53,040 nucleotides of DNA from Arachnia propionica. Its GTDB lineage: Bacteria > Actinomycetota > Actinomycetes > Propionibacteriales > Propionibacteriaceae. Numbering within the stretch: the first letter of the stretch is position 1; the number at the start of each line of letters is the position of its first letter. The notes under the pieces were generated by a model that did not search any database, had not been told where the DNA came from, and saw nothing but the letters and a program-made list of their open reading frames with translations. The stretch spans positions 1 through 53,040 of the forward strand of contig NZ_RQYT01000016.1 of assembly GCF_003932785.1 (NCBI RefSeq). The letters are read 5' to 3'. Of this stretch, positions 34,884 to 43,692 are shown piece by piece. A program made the position numbers and the translations under genes.

Positions 34884-35369
34884 TCACTGGGTGGAGTCGG
34901 CGAGGAGTCTCCGCAGGAGGGCCGTGAGGGCCTCGCGGTCGTCGCTGGACCAGCCCGTGAGGAGGGTCTCCTCCATGGCGACGAGGGCCTCCAGCGCGCG
35001 GTCCACCACCTGGCGTCCCTGCGGGGTGAGCTCCACCACGACGCCCCGGCCGTCGTTCGGGTCGGACTCCCGCAGCACGAGGCCGCGGGAGCGCAGCCGT
35101 TCCACCCGGTTCGTCATGGTGCCGGAGGTGACGTGCGTGAGCTGGAGCAGCTGCCCCGGCGACAGCCGATACGGCTCCCCCGCCCGGCGCAGCGCCGACA
35201 GGACGTCGAACTCCCAGATCTCCAGGCCGTGCTCGGCGAAGCAGCGCTTGCGTTCGACGTCGAGCACCGCGGCCAGACGGGTGACGCGGGACCACACCCC
35301 CATGGGCGACGTCGCCACGTCGGGGAGTTCCCTCCCCCAGGCGGAGAGGACCTCGTCCACCTCGTCCAC
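34884..35369 (-). CDS. MarR-family transcription regulator
   Basis: 161 residues. Winged helix: WEFDVLSALRRAGEPYRLSPGQLLQLTHVTSGTMTNRVERLRSRGLVLRE-like pattern with the wing SDPNDGRGVVVELT, which matches the MarR signature. The GTG at 35369 is preceded by GGAGG. It is convergent with TetR and starts 21 bp after ispE ends, so it may be co-transcribed with ispE. Ligand and targets are unknown. Confidence 0.92.
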   Translation of the reverse strand: MDEVDEVLSAWGRELPDVATSPMGVWSRVTRLAAVLDVERKRCFAEHGLEIWEFDVLSALRRAGEPYRLSPGQLLQLTHVTSGTMTNRVERLRSRGLVLRESDPNDGRGVVVELTPQGRQVVDRALEALVAMEETLLTGWSSDDREALTALLRRLLADSTQ

Positions 35370-35390
35370 GAGGCACCTCCAAAAGCGAGA

Positions 35391-36278
35391 CTAGATGACC
35401 CGGGCCCCGGGGACGGGGCCGACCGCGCGACGAACCGCACGGACCCTCGAGGATACCCGCAACGCGTCCGCCACCCGCAGGGCCAATTCCTCGCCGTCGC
35501 AGAGGAAGGCGATGGTCGGGCCGGAACCCGAGACCACCGTCCCGAGCGCCCCGGCCTGGTCGCCGATCCGGATCACCTCGGCCAGGTCGGGCTGGAGGCT
35601 CAGGGCCGCCTCGGCGAGGTCGTTGGTGAGCAGGGCACCGACCCGGGCGACGTCCCCCGACGCCAGGGCCGCGAGGAGTTCCGGCGCGACCTCGGTGGGG
35701 CGGGGCGGGCTCAGCCGATCGAACTCACGGAACACGGCGGGGGTGGACAGGCCGCTGTGGCTGAGCGCCAGCACCCAGTGGTAGGAACCGGCCGTCGGGA
35801 TGGGCTCGAGACGGTCCCCACGGTGGGCGCCGATCGCCGTGCCGCCGTTGAGGAGGAACGGGACGTCCGAGCCGAGCCGTGCGGCCAGCGGGTGCAGCTC
35901 CGCGACGGTGAGGCCGAGCCCCCAGAGCTCGTTGCAGGCCACCAGCGTCGCCGCGGCATCGGCCGACCCCCCGGCCATGCCGCCCGCGACGGGAATGTGC
36001 TTGCGGACCAGCACCTCGACGCCCGCGTCGACGTCGTACGTGGCGGCGAGGAGGCGCGCGGCCCGGGTGACGAGGTTGGTGTCGTCGGTGGGCAGGAAGG
36101 CCGAACCCTCGCCCCGGAAGGCGAGACGGAAGACCCCCGGCTCGGTCGCGCGGACCGTCACCTCGTCGTGGAGGGAGACGGCCTGGAAGACGGTTCCGAG
36201 CCGGTGATAGCCCTGCGCGTCGGTCTCCCCCACCAGCAGGGCGAGATTCACCTTGGAGGGCACCAGCACTTCAACCAC
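35391..36278 (-). CDS. ispE: 4-diphosphocytidyl-2-C-methyl-D-erythritol kinase
   Basis: 295 residues. A GHMP kinase of the non-mevalonate isoprenoid pathway. KVNLALLVG at the start, the ATP loop PVAGGMAGGSADAAATL, and GSGPTIAFL near the end. Start GTG at 36278. It is usually tight behind rsmA; here 200 bp containing repeat copy 3 separates the two. Confidence 0.94.
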   Translation of the reverse strand: MVEVLVPSKVNLALLVGETDAQGYHRLGTVFQAVSLHDEVTVRATEPGVFRLAFRGEGSAFLPTDDTNLVTRAARLLAATYDVDAGVEVLVRKHIPVAGGMAGGSADAAATLVACNELWGLGLTVAELHPLAARLGSDVPFLLNGGTAIGAHRGDRLEPIPTAGSYHWVLALSHSGLSTPAVFREFDRLSPPRPTEVAPELLAALASGDVARVGALLTNDLAEAALSLQPDLAEVIRIGDQAGALGTVVSGSGPTIAFLCDGEELALRVADALRVSSRVRAVRRAVGPVPGARVI

Positions 36279-36356
36279 GGTGTCAACCTAGCAGCCGGGC
36301 GGGGCCGCCTCGGGACCGGACCGGCCACCCCCTCCCACCGGCCTCCTCACCCCGCT

Positions 36357-36465
36357 GATTCGCCTGCCTTGGTTCGGAAACGCCTGCCTTCTTTCAAAAC
36401 GCCTGCCAAACAAGACAGGCGAGCCGCCGTTCAGGCAGGCGAGCCACACCCAACACAGGCGAAAC
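36357..36465 (+). repeat. Dyad-symmetric intergenic repeat, copy 3
   Basis: Six CGCCTGyC/GrCAGGCG motifs, aligned with copies 1 and 2 (TTCGCCTGCCTTGG, GGAAACGCCTGCCTTCT, central stem-loop around CCAAACAAGA). It splits the otherwise standard rsmA-ispE junction, 13 bp beyond the rsmA stop. The rest of the 200-bp gap (36279-36478) holds no other recognisable feature. Confidence 0.85.
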
Positions 36466-36478
36466 CAAGCACGGTCAC

Positions 36479-37330
36479 TCAGGGCAGCTGGGCGGCGATG
36501 GCGGCGAACTGCGCGACGTCCAGGACCTCGCCCCGCACCTCGGGCGCGATCCCGGCCTCGGCGATCGCCTCCGCCGCCGCCGTCGAGGAGCCGAAGGCCC
36601 CCGCCAGGCAGGCCCGCAGCATCTTGCGGCGGGAGGCGAAGGCCTGGTCGATCACGTCGAAGACCTGTTGCCTGGACGCCGTCGTCGCCGGTGGGTCGCG
36701 GCGTTCCAGCCGCACCAGCCCGGAATCAACGTTCGGGACCGGCCAGAACACCTTCGGCGGCACCGTCCCGACCCGCTCCGCGCTCGCCCACCAGGCCAGC
36801 TTCGCGCTCGGCACCCCGTAGACCTTGGAGCCGGGCGCCGCCGACAACCGATCCGCGACCTCCAGCTGCACCATCACCAGGCCGCGCTGCCAGGTCGGGA
36901 AGGTCTCCAGCAGGTGGAGCAGCACCGGCACCGACACGTTGTAGGGCAGGTTCGCCACGACGGCACTCGGCGGTTCGCCGGGCAGCTCGGTGACGGTCAT
37001 GGCGTCGGCGGTGACGATGTGAAGCCGCGACGCGGCCTCCTCCCCCATCCGCTCGGCGACGGTGCGGGCCAGCCGTCCCGCCAGTCTCTCGTCGATCTCA
37101 ACGACGGTGACGGCGCGCGCCACCTCGAGCAGTCCCAGGGTGAGCGATCCCAGCCCGGGGCCGATCTCCAGCACCACGTCGTCCTCGCCGATCCCGGACA
37201 GGGCGACGATGCGGCGGACAGTGTTGGCGTCGATGACGAAGTTCTGCCCCCGCTGCTTGGTGGGTCGCAGGTCCAGTTCCGCGGCGATGCTGCGGATGGA
37301 GTGGGGGTCCAGCAGACCGGTCTCAGGCAT
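36479..37330 (-). CDS. rsmA: 16S rRNA dimethyladenosine transferase
   Basis: 283 residues (KsgA). Dimethylates two adjacent adenines near the 3' end of 16S rRNA in late 30S assembly. KQRGQNFVID, the SAM motif VLEIGPGLGSLTLGLL, and the catalytic NLPYNVSVPVLLHLL. The start overlaps tatD by 8 bp. Confidence 0.96.
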   Translation of the reverse strand: MPETGLLDPHSIRSIAAELDLRPTKQRGQNFVIDANTVRRIVALSGIGEDDVVLEIGPGLGSLTLGLLEVARAVTVVEIDERLAGRLARTVAERMGEEAASRLHIVTADAMTVTELPGEPPSAVVANLPYNVSVPVLLHLLETFPTWQRGLVMVQLEVADRLSAAPGSKVYGVPSAKLAWWASAERVGTVPPKVFWPVPNVDSGLVRLERRDPPATTASRQQVFDVIDQAFASRRKMLRACLAGAFGSSTAAAEAIAEAGIAPEVRGEVLDVAQFAAIAAQLP

Positions 37331-38186
37331 CGCTGCCCCAGGTGGTGGCGTAGGCGGCCTCGGTGTTGGCGGTGACCCGCTGGCAGAGGGCCGTCAGGTC
37401 GTGGTCGAGCAGCTCGGCGAGGAACCGCACCGTGTGGGGCAGCAGGTAGGGAGCGTTCGGGCGTCCCCGGTGCGGTTTCGGGGTGAGATAGGGGGCGTCG
37501 GTCTCGACGAGGATGCGTTCGACGGGGGTGACCCTCGCCGCCTGGCGCAGGGACTCGGCGGAGCCGAAGGTCACCACGCCGGGGAAGGACAGCCAGAATC
37601 CCCGCTCCACGCACTGCTCGGCGAACCGGGCGTCGCCGGAGAAGCAGTGCATGACCACCCGCTCGGGACGCTCGACGGCATCCAGCACGGCCAGGACCTC
37701 GTCGTGGGCGTCGCGATCGTGGATGACCAGCGTCAGGTCGTGCTCCCTGGCCAGGGCGATGTGGGCGCGGAAGGAGTGGACCTGCGCCCGCTGCAGTTCG
37801 GGGTCCCTCGTGCGGTAGTGGTCGATCCCCGTCTCCCCCACCGCGACGACCCCGGGCCGGTCGATGAGCTCAGCGATCCGGGCGATGTCGGCGTCGAGCT
37901 GCTCGTAGCCGCCGCGTTCGACGGCGCGGGCGGCGTCGTTGGGGTGGACGGCGACGGCGGCGCGGACCCTCGGGTCGGCCCCGGCCAGTTCGGCGGCGAC
38001 CACGGAGGACTCGACGTCGTAGCCGACGTCGACGACCCCGATGACCCCCACCGCGGCGGCCGCGTCGAGGCTGGCCGCGGCCTCCAGCCCGGAGAACCGG
38101 GTGGTGCTGAGCAGGTGGGTGTGGTTGTCAACAACGGGTGCGGGCAGTCGCTCGGGCGCAGCGGGCAGGGTGTCGGGCAGGGTCAT
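37323..38186 (-). CDS. tatD: TatD-family metal-dependent DNase
   Basis: 287 residues. Metal site VDNHTHL, then VAVGETGIDHY, LTLVIHDRDAHDEVL, MHCFSGDARFAE and LVETDAPYLTPKPHRGRPN, all TatD signatures. It has 3'-5' exonuclease activity in the family. It overlaps rsmI upstream and rsmA downstream. Confidence 0.94.
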   Translation of the reverse strand: MTLPDTLPAAPERLPAPVVDNHTHLLSTTRFSGLEAAASLDAAAAVGVIGVVDVGYDVESSVVAAELAGADPRVRAAVAVHPNDAARAVERGGYEQLDADIARIAELIDRPGVVAVGETGIDHYRTRDPELQRAQVHSFRAHIALAREHDLTLVIHDRDAHDEVLAVLDAVERPERVVMHCFSGDARFAEQCVERGFWLSFPGVVTFGSAESLRQAARVTPVERILVETDAPYLTPKPHRGRPNAPYLLPHTVRFLAELLDHDLTALCQRVTANTEAAYATTWGSDA

Positions 38187-39040
38187 CTCTCCCCCATCGT
38201 GGTCTTGGCGGCCAGGGCTGCCTCGTACAGTTCCTTGCGGGCGACGCCCAGCAGGTCGGCGACGGCGCGCACCGCCCCGGACAGTTTCTCACCCGCGGCG
38301 ACCCGTTCCCGGACCATCTCGAGCGCCTCCCCGGTCCCGGCGCGGGTCGGGGTGGCCCCGGCCACGACGACGGTGACCTCGCCGCGCACGCCGTCGGCCG
38401 CCCAGGCCGCCAGGTCGGCGAGCCCGCCCCGGCGGATCTCCTCGTGGGGTTTCGCGAGTTCCCGGCACACGACGGCCCGCCGTTCGTCGCCCCAGCTGGC
38501 GGCCGCGTCGGCGAGCCACTCGGCGAGGCGGTGGGGGGCCTCGAAGAACACCATCGTGCGGGTCTCGGCGGCCAGGTCCCGCATCCTGGCCAGCCGTTCG
38601 CCCCGTTTCCGGGGCAGGAACCCCTCGAAGCAGAAGCGGTCCGACGGCAACCCGGACACGGCGAGGGCGGTCGGGACGGCGGAGGGACCGGGGACAGCGG
38701 TCACCCTGAGACCGCGCTCGACGCAGGCGGCGACGAGCCGGTAGCCGGGGTCGCTCACCGAGGGCATGCCGGCGTCGGTGACCAGCACCACCCGCTGTCC
38801 GGCCGCGACGGCGTCGACGAGTTCCCCGGTGCGTGACGCCTCGTTGCCCTCGAAGTAGGACACGACGCGGGCGCCGGTGACGACGTCGATGCGGCGCAGC
38901 AGCGTCGCGAATCGCCGGGTGTCCTCGGCGGCGATGACATCGGCGGCGACGAGGGTCTCACGCAGCGCCCGGCTGGCGTGGGTGTGCGAACCGATGGGCG
39001 TCCCCGCCAGCACCAGCACCCCGCCCCCTGTTGCTTCCAT
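38183..39040 (-). CDS. rsmI: 16S rRNA 2'-O-ribose C1402 methyltransferase
   Basis: 285 residues from the ATG at 39040. LVLAGTPIGSHTHAS, IAAEDTRRFATLL, VLVTDAGMPSVSDPGYRLV and VPGPSAVPTALAVSGLP are the RsmI (tetrapyrrole-methylase fold) signatures. On the minus strand TAGGCT ends 7 nt before the ATG, so it may be leaderless. It heads the rsmI-tatD-rsmA-ispE run. Confidence 0.95.
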   Translation of the reverse strand: MEATGGGVLVLAGTPIGSHTHASRALRETLVAADVIAAEDTRRFATLLRRIDVVTGARVVSYFEGNEASRTGELVDAVAAGQRVVLVTDAGMPSVSDPGYRLVAACVERGLRVTAVPGPSAVPTALAVSGLPSDRFCFEGFLPRKRGERLARMRDLAAETRTMVFFEAPHRLAEWLADAAASWGDERRAVVCRELAKPHEEIRRGGLADLAAWAADGVRGEVTVVVAGATPTRAGTGEALEMVRERVAAGEKLSGAVRAVADLLGVARKELYEAALAAKTTMGER

Positions 39041-39089
39041 GACCAAAAGCCTACGAGGTCGCCACGAAGGCTGCCATGACGATCCTCAC

Positions 39090-39137
39090 CACGATCCAGT
39101 GCGATCCTCGTCACGATCCCCTCATCCGCGCACCCTC
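39090..39137 (-). repeat. Rearranged fragment of the 158-bp miniature element
   Basis: Joins an internal stretch (CACGATCCAGTGCG) to the terminal 36 bp (CGATCCTCGTCACGATCC...CGCACCCTC) of the element, missing about 50 bp between. The outer end is missing. It abuts the full copy at 39141, sharing the TAA between them. Confidence 0.7.
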
Positions 39138-39140
39138 TAA

Positions 39141-39298
39141 GAGGGCGCGCGGACAGGCGAATCTACTACGGTCGCCCCGGTGACCCCCTGGCAGCGTTGT
39201 CCTCCTCGAACGCACGATCCAGTGCGCTCTTCGTCGTCCGCCTTGCCATGAGGTCACCGTGTCGGTCCTCGTTACGATCCTCCTATCCGCGCACCCTC
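39141..39298 (-). mobile_element. 158-bp MITE, copy A
   Basis: Ends GAGGGCGCGCGGACAGG and (reverse complement) GAGGGTGCGCGGATAGG; flanked by TAA on both sides (39138-39140, 39299-39301). Aligns over its full 158 bp with copies B and C, in inverted orientation. No coding capacity for a transposase. The TAA after it forms the first half of the -10 box of the mannosyltransferase gene. Confidence 0.93.
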
Positions 39299-39304
39299 TA
39301 AACT
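39299..39304 (+). promoter_or_regulatory. -10 box of the mannosyltransferase gene at the MITE junction
   Basis: TAAACT ends 6 nt before the GTG at 39311, the spacing of a leaderless start. Its first three bases are the target duplication of MITE copy A, so everything upstream, including any -35 box, is now MITE sequence. Confidence 0.55.
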
Positions 39305-39310
39305 GTCCGC

Positions 39311-41023
39311 GTGGTGACCACGGTGGAGGCCCTTGAAGACGGCAGACTGCGCCATCCCCTCAGGGGTTGGCTCCTGGCTGGTGTCCTCGCGTTGCTGGCC
39401 TTCGGGTTGCGGATCGTGAATCTCGGTTTCCCGAACAAGATCGTCTTCGACGAGACCTATTACGCCAAGGAGGCGTGGGGGCTAATCCATTCGGGTTATG
39501 AACGCAAATGGGCCGACAACGAGCAGTTCCACACCAATGACCGGATCGCGGAGGGAGACCTGAGCGGTTTCCTCCCGGACCCGCAGTACGTGGTCCACCC
39601 GCCGTTGGGGAAGTGGCTCATCGGTCTGGGGGAGCACTGGTTCGGCATGAACGCCTTCGGTTGGCGGTTCATGGCCTGCGTCTTCGGTGCGCTGCTGGTG
39701 TTCTTCACCGTGCTGCTGGCCCGGCGGTTGTCCCGTTCCCTTCTCGTCGGCGGCATCGCGGGGGTGCTGCTGACCGTCGACGGGTTGGCCTTCACGATGA
39801 GCCGGATCGCGTTGCTCGACATCTTCCAGGCGGTGTTCTGCCTGATGGCGGTGCTGGCCCTCGTCGTGGACCGGGACTGGTTCCGGGTGCGACTCGCCGC
39901 GCATCTGCGCGCCCGCGACCTCCCGGATCTCGACGGCAGCTTCGGCCCACTCATGCTGTTCCGCCCGTGGCGGATCGCGGCGGGGCTGCTGTTCGGGGCC
40001 GCCTGTGCCGTGAAATGGAACTCCCTGTACCTCATCGCCGTGTTCGGGATCGTGACGGTGGCGTGGGATCTCGGCGCCCGATCCCTGGCCGGGGCCGGGA
40101 AGCTGCGGGTGCTGACGTGGAAGGCGTGGGTCCCCGCCGCCGTCGCGCTGGCCGGGGGCGTCGGCCTGTTCGGCCCGAAGGTGGGCCACGTGCAGGCGGC
40201 GTTGCTCATCGGCGCGGTCGTCGGGCTGCTGCTCTACGCCTGGTCGGTGGGGATGGAACGTTCCCTGCTCATCGACGCCCCGATGGCCTTCATCTCGACG
40301 GTGGTGCTGGCGGTCCCGGTGTACCTGGCCAGCTGGGCGGGCTGGCTCGTCACCTCGGGCGGCTACTACCGCAACTGGGGGGCGCAGAATCCGGACCATC
40401 CGCTGGTGAAGGCGATCGGGGCGCCGCTCGCATCGCTGTGGGAGTACCACTCCGCGGCGTACAACTTCCACGTCGGCGACTCGATGATGGTCAACGCCAC
40501 CCACGTCTACGAGGCCCACCCGGCGGGGTGGCTCGTCATGGCCCGCCCCATCGGCATCGACGCGCAGAACGAGATCCAGCCGGGCGAGCAGGGCTGCGAG
40601 GCCGTCGGGACGACGTGCCTGCGGGTGATCTCCGGACTTGGCACCCCGCTGCTGTGGTGGCTGGCCTGTGCGGCACTGGTCGCCGGGCTGTGGTGGTGGC
40701 TCGGGCGCCGGGACTGGCGTTTCGCCGTGCCGGTGCTGGGTGTGCTGGCGGTGTGGCTGCCGTGGTTCCAGTACGCGGGTCGTCCGCTGTTCTTCTTCTA
40801 CGCCATCGTGCTGCTGCCGTTCTACGTCACGGGGTTGGCGATGGCGATGGGGAAGCTGCTCGGCCCCGCCGACGGCCCGCACCGACAACGCAACGCGATG
40901 TTCATCGGCGTGGCGATCGGCTTGGTGATCCTCAACTTCGCCTTCATCCACCCGATCCTCACCGACGAGCTGCTGACCCGGCCACAGTGGCTGGCGCGGA
41001 TGTGGTTCGGCACCTGGATCTGA
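39311..41023 (+). CDS. Dolichyl-phosphate-mannose--protein mannosyltransferase (Pmt family)
   Basis: 570 residues, about ten or more TM helices. FDETYYAKEAW near residue 42 holds the essential Asp-Glu of the first loop; YVVHPPLGKW and FGWRFMACVFGALLV follow; the C-terminal half keeps the PMT layout (YRNWG, VGDSMMVNATHVYEAHPAGWLVMARPIG). It O-mannosylates exported proteins in actinobacteria, using polyprenyl-phosphate-mannose and acting with the Sec system. Two exported Thr/Pro-rich proteins in this window would be plausible substrates. GTG start at 39311, leaderless-like; in many actinobacteria it is likewise divergent from rsmI. Confidence 0.94.
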   Translation: MVTTVEALEDGRLRHPLRGWLLAGVLALLAFGLRIVNLGFPNKIVFDETYYAKEAWGLIHSGYERKWADNEQFHTNDRIAEGDLSGFLPDPQYVVHPPLGKWLIGLGEHWFGMNAFGWRFMACVFGALLVFFTVLLARRLSRSLLVGGIAGVLLTVDGLAFTMSRIALLDIFQAVFCLMAVLALVVDRDWFRVRLAAHLRARDLPDLDGSFGPLMLFRPWRIAAGLLFGAACAVKWNSLYLIAVFGIVTVAWDLGARSLAGAGKLRVLTWKAWVPAAVALAGGVGLFGPKVGHVQAALLIGAVVGLLLYAWSVGMERSLLIDAPMAFISTVVLAVPVYLASWAGWLVTSGGYYRNWGAQNPDHPLVKAIGAPLASLWEYHSAAYNFHVGDSMMVNATHVYEAHPAGWLVMARPIGIDAQNEIQPGEQGCEAVGTTCLRVISGLGTPLLWWLACAALVAGLWWWLGRRDWRFAVPVLGVLAVWLPWFQYAGRPLFFFYAIVLLPFYVTGLAMAMGKLLGPADGPHRQRNAMFIGVAIGLVILNFAFIHPILTDELLTRPQWLARMWFGTWI

Positions 41024-41041
41024 CCACCGACCCCCGAGGGA

Positions 41042-42130
41042 TCAGTCCCGACGGAACAGCTTCCGCGTGGCGACCGCGCGGAGCCGGGAACCCCACGGCA
41101 GCCCGACGTGCCTGGCCGCGTCGACGCCGAGCAGCAGCGTCGCCAGATAGCACCCGGACGCGGTGCCGTTCATGAGTTCGCCGCGCCCGTTGCCCCGGGT
41201 GTAGAAGCCGCCGGGTATGGCCGAGGCCCCGACGATGGGGCGGCCGTGATCGCTCGGGTCGATGACCAGTTGTCCCGCCTGCTCCCCCTCGACCCCGAAC
41301 TCGGCCCCGGCCCACGTGGCCAGCGCCTCGGCGGCCGACGGCAGCTGTGAGCGCGTGCACTTCGGGCCGAGCAGCAGCGTCGCCTCCCCCGACGGGCGAC
41401 GCATCCACACCGGCGGTCCCGCGTGGAGTTCCACCTTCTCGGAGACCACCGGGATCCGCAGCGTCGGGACGTACTGCGGCTGCCCCGCCCCGGCCAGCGA
41501 CCCCCACGGACTCACCCCCAGCGTGTCGACGACGGCGTGGGCGGAGATCACCTCGAAGTCCCGTTCCCACGCCATGTTGCGACGCACCGTGATGTCGGTG
41601 TGGCCGTCGAATCGGCGGATGTGCGTGACCGTCACGTCGTGGGTGACCCTCGCCCCAGCCCGGCAGGCCTGGGTGTGCAGCGCGGCGGCGTACTCGTAGG
41701 GATCGACCAGCAGGGCCCGGGAGGTGAGCCCCGGCCCGCCCGGCCCCTCGGCGACCCGCACCTCAGCGCCCGCATCCCGGAGCACCCGACACACCCGGTC
41801 GAGCTCCCGCGCCAGGGCGACCCCCAGCGAATGGTCCTCCAGCAGCGTCGTCACGGGCGCGATCCCGGCCGTCGCCATGACCTTGCGGATCTCCTCCAGC
41901 CCGGCGAGGTTGCGGCGGACGTGCTCCGTGACGGCGGCGTCCCCGTAGGCGCCGGCCATGTTGGCGCAGGTGCTGGCGTGCGCGGCCGCAGCCACCCCGT
42001 GCCCGATCGCGGCGGAGGCCCGTTCCGGGTTCGGATCGAGAACCACGACGGCGAATCCGTCCGCGGCGAGCCGCCGGGCAGCCGTCAGCCCGGCGATGGT
42101 CGCCCCCAGCACCACGACGTCGCGCACCAT
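41042..42130 (-). CDS. FAD-dependent oxidoreductase
   Basis: 362 residues. The N-terminal dinucleotide motif VVVLGATIAGLTAARRLAADG (GxTxAG in place of GxGxxG) and a closing FAD-contact region (VGASAIPGGFYTRGNGRGELMNGTASG) place it among DAO/monooxygenase-like flavoproteins. HASTCANMAG has Cys residues near the flavin. The substrate cannot be deduced. It is convergent with the mannosyltransferase and divergent from the permease gene. Confidence 0.8.
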   Translation of the reverse strand: MVRDVVVLGATIAGLTAARRLAADGFAVVVLDPNPERASAAIGHGVAAAAHASTCANMAGAYGDAAVTEHVRRNLAGLEEIRKVMATAGIAPVTTLLEDHSLGVALARELDRVCRVLRDAGAEVRVAEGPGGPGLTSRALLVDPYEYAAALHTQACRAGARVTHDVTVTHIRRFDGHTDITVRRNMAWERDFEVISAHAVVDTLGVSPWGSLAGAGQPQYVPTLRIPVVSEKVELHAGPPVWMRRPSGEATLLLGPKCTRSQLPSAAEALATWAGAEFGVEGEQAGQLVIDPSDHGRPIVGASAIPGGFYTRGNGRGELMNGTASGCYLATLLLGVDAARHVGLPWGSRLRAVATRKLFRRD

Positions 42131-42236
42131 GCACCCACCCTAGCGCCGACGCGCCGGGGGCACGGGGGAAACGGGACCCTTGCACCTTGTCGCGGCCCGG
42201 TGTCGTAGCATTCCCGCGGAAGGCGAAAGGACTGCA

Positions 42237-43682
42237 ATGTTCGGGTGGAAGCTGCACAACGACGGGAAACTGGAACCGGGCGCGGTCGTCGCCCCGACGG
42301 AGCGCCTCGGCTGGGGCCGCACCATCGGGCTCGGCGCCCAGCACGTCGTCGCGATGTTCGGCGCGACGTTCGTGTTCCCGCTGCTCATGGGTCTCAACCC
42401 ACAGCTCGCGGTGATGATGTCCGGGATCGCGACGCTGATCTTCCTCGTCGTCATCAACCACAAGGTGCCGAGCTACCTCGGGTCGTCGGCGTCCTTCGTC
42501 GGCGTCGCGACCGCCATCTACGCGGGGGGCGGGAACCCCGCCACCCTGTCCGGGGCGCTGTTCGTGGTGGGACTGACGCTGTTCATGGTCGGCCTCATCA
42601 TCCACTTCGCCGGGGCCAGGGTCATCCATCGGGCGCTGCCGCCGGTGGTGACCGGCGCCGTCGTGATGCTCATCGGCTTCAACCTCGCCCCGGTCGTCGC
42701 GGGCGTGTACTGGCCGCAGGATCCGTGGCTGGCTTTCATCGTCATGGTCATCGTCATCGCGCTGAGCGTCGGCCTGCGCGGCTTCCTCGGCCGCATCGCG
42801 ATCTTCCTGTCCCTGGTCATCGGCTACGTGCTGTCCTGGGTCTTCGACCTCGCCTTCGGCCCGATGCGCTCCACCGGGACCGACGGGTCGGTCGTCGAGA
42901 AGCTCCGCGTCGACTGGTCGGCCGTGCAGAACGCCGACTGGTTCGGCCTGCCCCCAGTGACGGATCTCAGCACCTGGGTGCACGAGGGCACCGACAACGT
43001 CGTCGGCTTCCACCTGCCGCAGTTCAGCCTCGCCGCCATCGTCATCGCGCTGCCCGTCGTCATCGCCCTCATCGCCGAGAACACCGGGCACGTGAAGGCC
43101 GTCGCGGAGATGACGGGCGAGAACCTCGATCCGATGATGGGACGCGCCATCGCGGCCGACGGTGGGGGCTCCATGCTCGCCACCCTCGTCGGCGCCGGGC
43201 CGACCACCACCTACGCCGAGAACATCGGGGTGATGGCCGCCACCCGCGTCTACTCGACGGCCGCCTACGTCGTCGCGTCGATCGTCGCCATCGGTTTCGG
43301 TCTGTCGCCGAAGTTCGGGGCCATCATCTCCGCCACCCCCGGCGCGGTGCTGGGCGGCATCTGCGTGGTGCTCTACGGCATGATCGGCCTGCTCGGCGCG
43401 AAGATCTGGAAGGAGAACCGCGTCGACTTCGGCAACCCGATCAACCTCATCCCCGCCGCCGCGGGCATCATCATCGGCATCGGGGACGTGAAGCTGCCCA
43501 TCGGCGAGTTCACCCTCGGCGGCATCGCGTTGGGGACGCTCGTGACCATCGTCGTGTTCCACATCGCCCGACTCATCGCGCCGCGGGAACTCCGTGAGGC
43601 AGCCGACGGGGCCTCCCTCATCTACGACGCCCCCGGCATCTACGACACGGACGAGGAGAACGGCGACGACACCACGCGGTAG
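42237..43682 (+). CDS. NCS2-family uracil/xanthine permease
   Basis: 481 residues, about 12-14 TM helices. [22 protein letters not shown] at the start and [19 protein letters not shown] with [22 protein letters not shown] segments are NCS2 hallmarks; AENTG and the Glu in TTYAEN are the usual substrate-binding Glu positions and favour uracil (UraA-like). GAAAGG lies 6 nt before the ATG at 42237. Its TAG stop is embedded in the -10 box of trpB. Confidence 0.92.
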   Translation: MFGWKLHNDGKLEPGAVVAPTERLGWGRTIGLGAQHVVAMFGATFVFPLLMGLNPQLAVMMSGIATLIFLVVINHKVPSYLGSSASFVGVATAIYAGGGNPATLSGALFVVGLTLFMVGLIIHFAGARVIHRALPPVVTGAVVMLIGFNLAPVVAGVYWPQDPWLAFIVMVIVIALSVGLRGFLGRIAIFLSLVIGYVLSWVFDLAFGPMRSTGTDGSVVEKLRVDWSAVQNADWFGLPPVTDLSTWVHEGTDNVVGFHLPQFSLAAIVIALPVVIALIAENTGHVKAVAEMTGENLDPMMGRAIAADGGGSMLATLVGAGPTTTYAENIGVMAATRVYSTAAYVVASIVAIGFGLSPKFGAIISATPGAVLGGICVVLYGMIGLLGAKIWKENRVDFGNPINLIPAAAGIIIGIGDVKLPIGEFTLGGIALGTLVTIVVFHIARLIAPRELREAADGASLIYDAPGIYDTDEENGDDTTR

Positions 43683-43692
43683 CATGCCGCGC

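Noticed and set aside
34131-36821. Very long plus-strand open frame (896 codons)
   Set aside because: It lies antisense to MarR, ispE and part of rsmA and overlaps TetR in another frame; its translation is low-complexity Arg/Gly/Pro, typical of GC-rich shadow frames.
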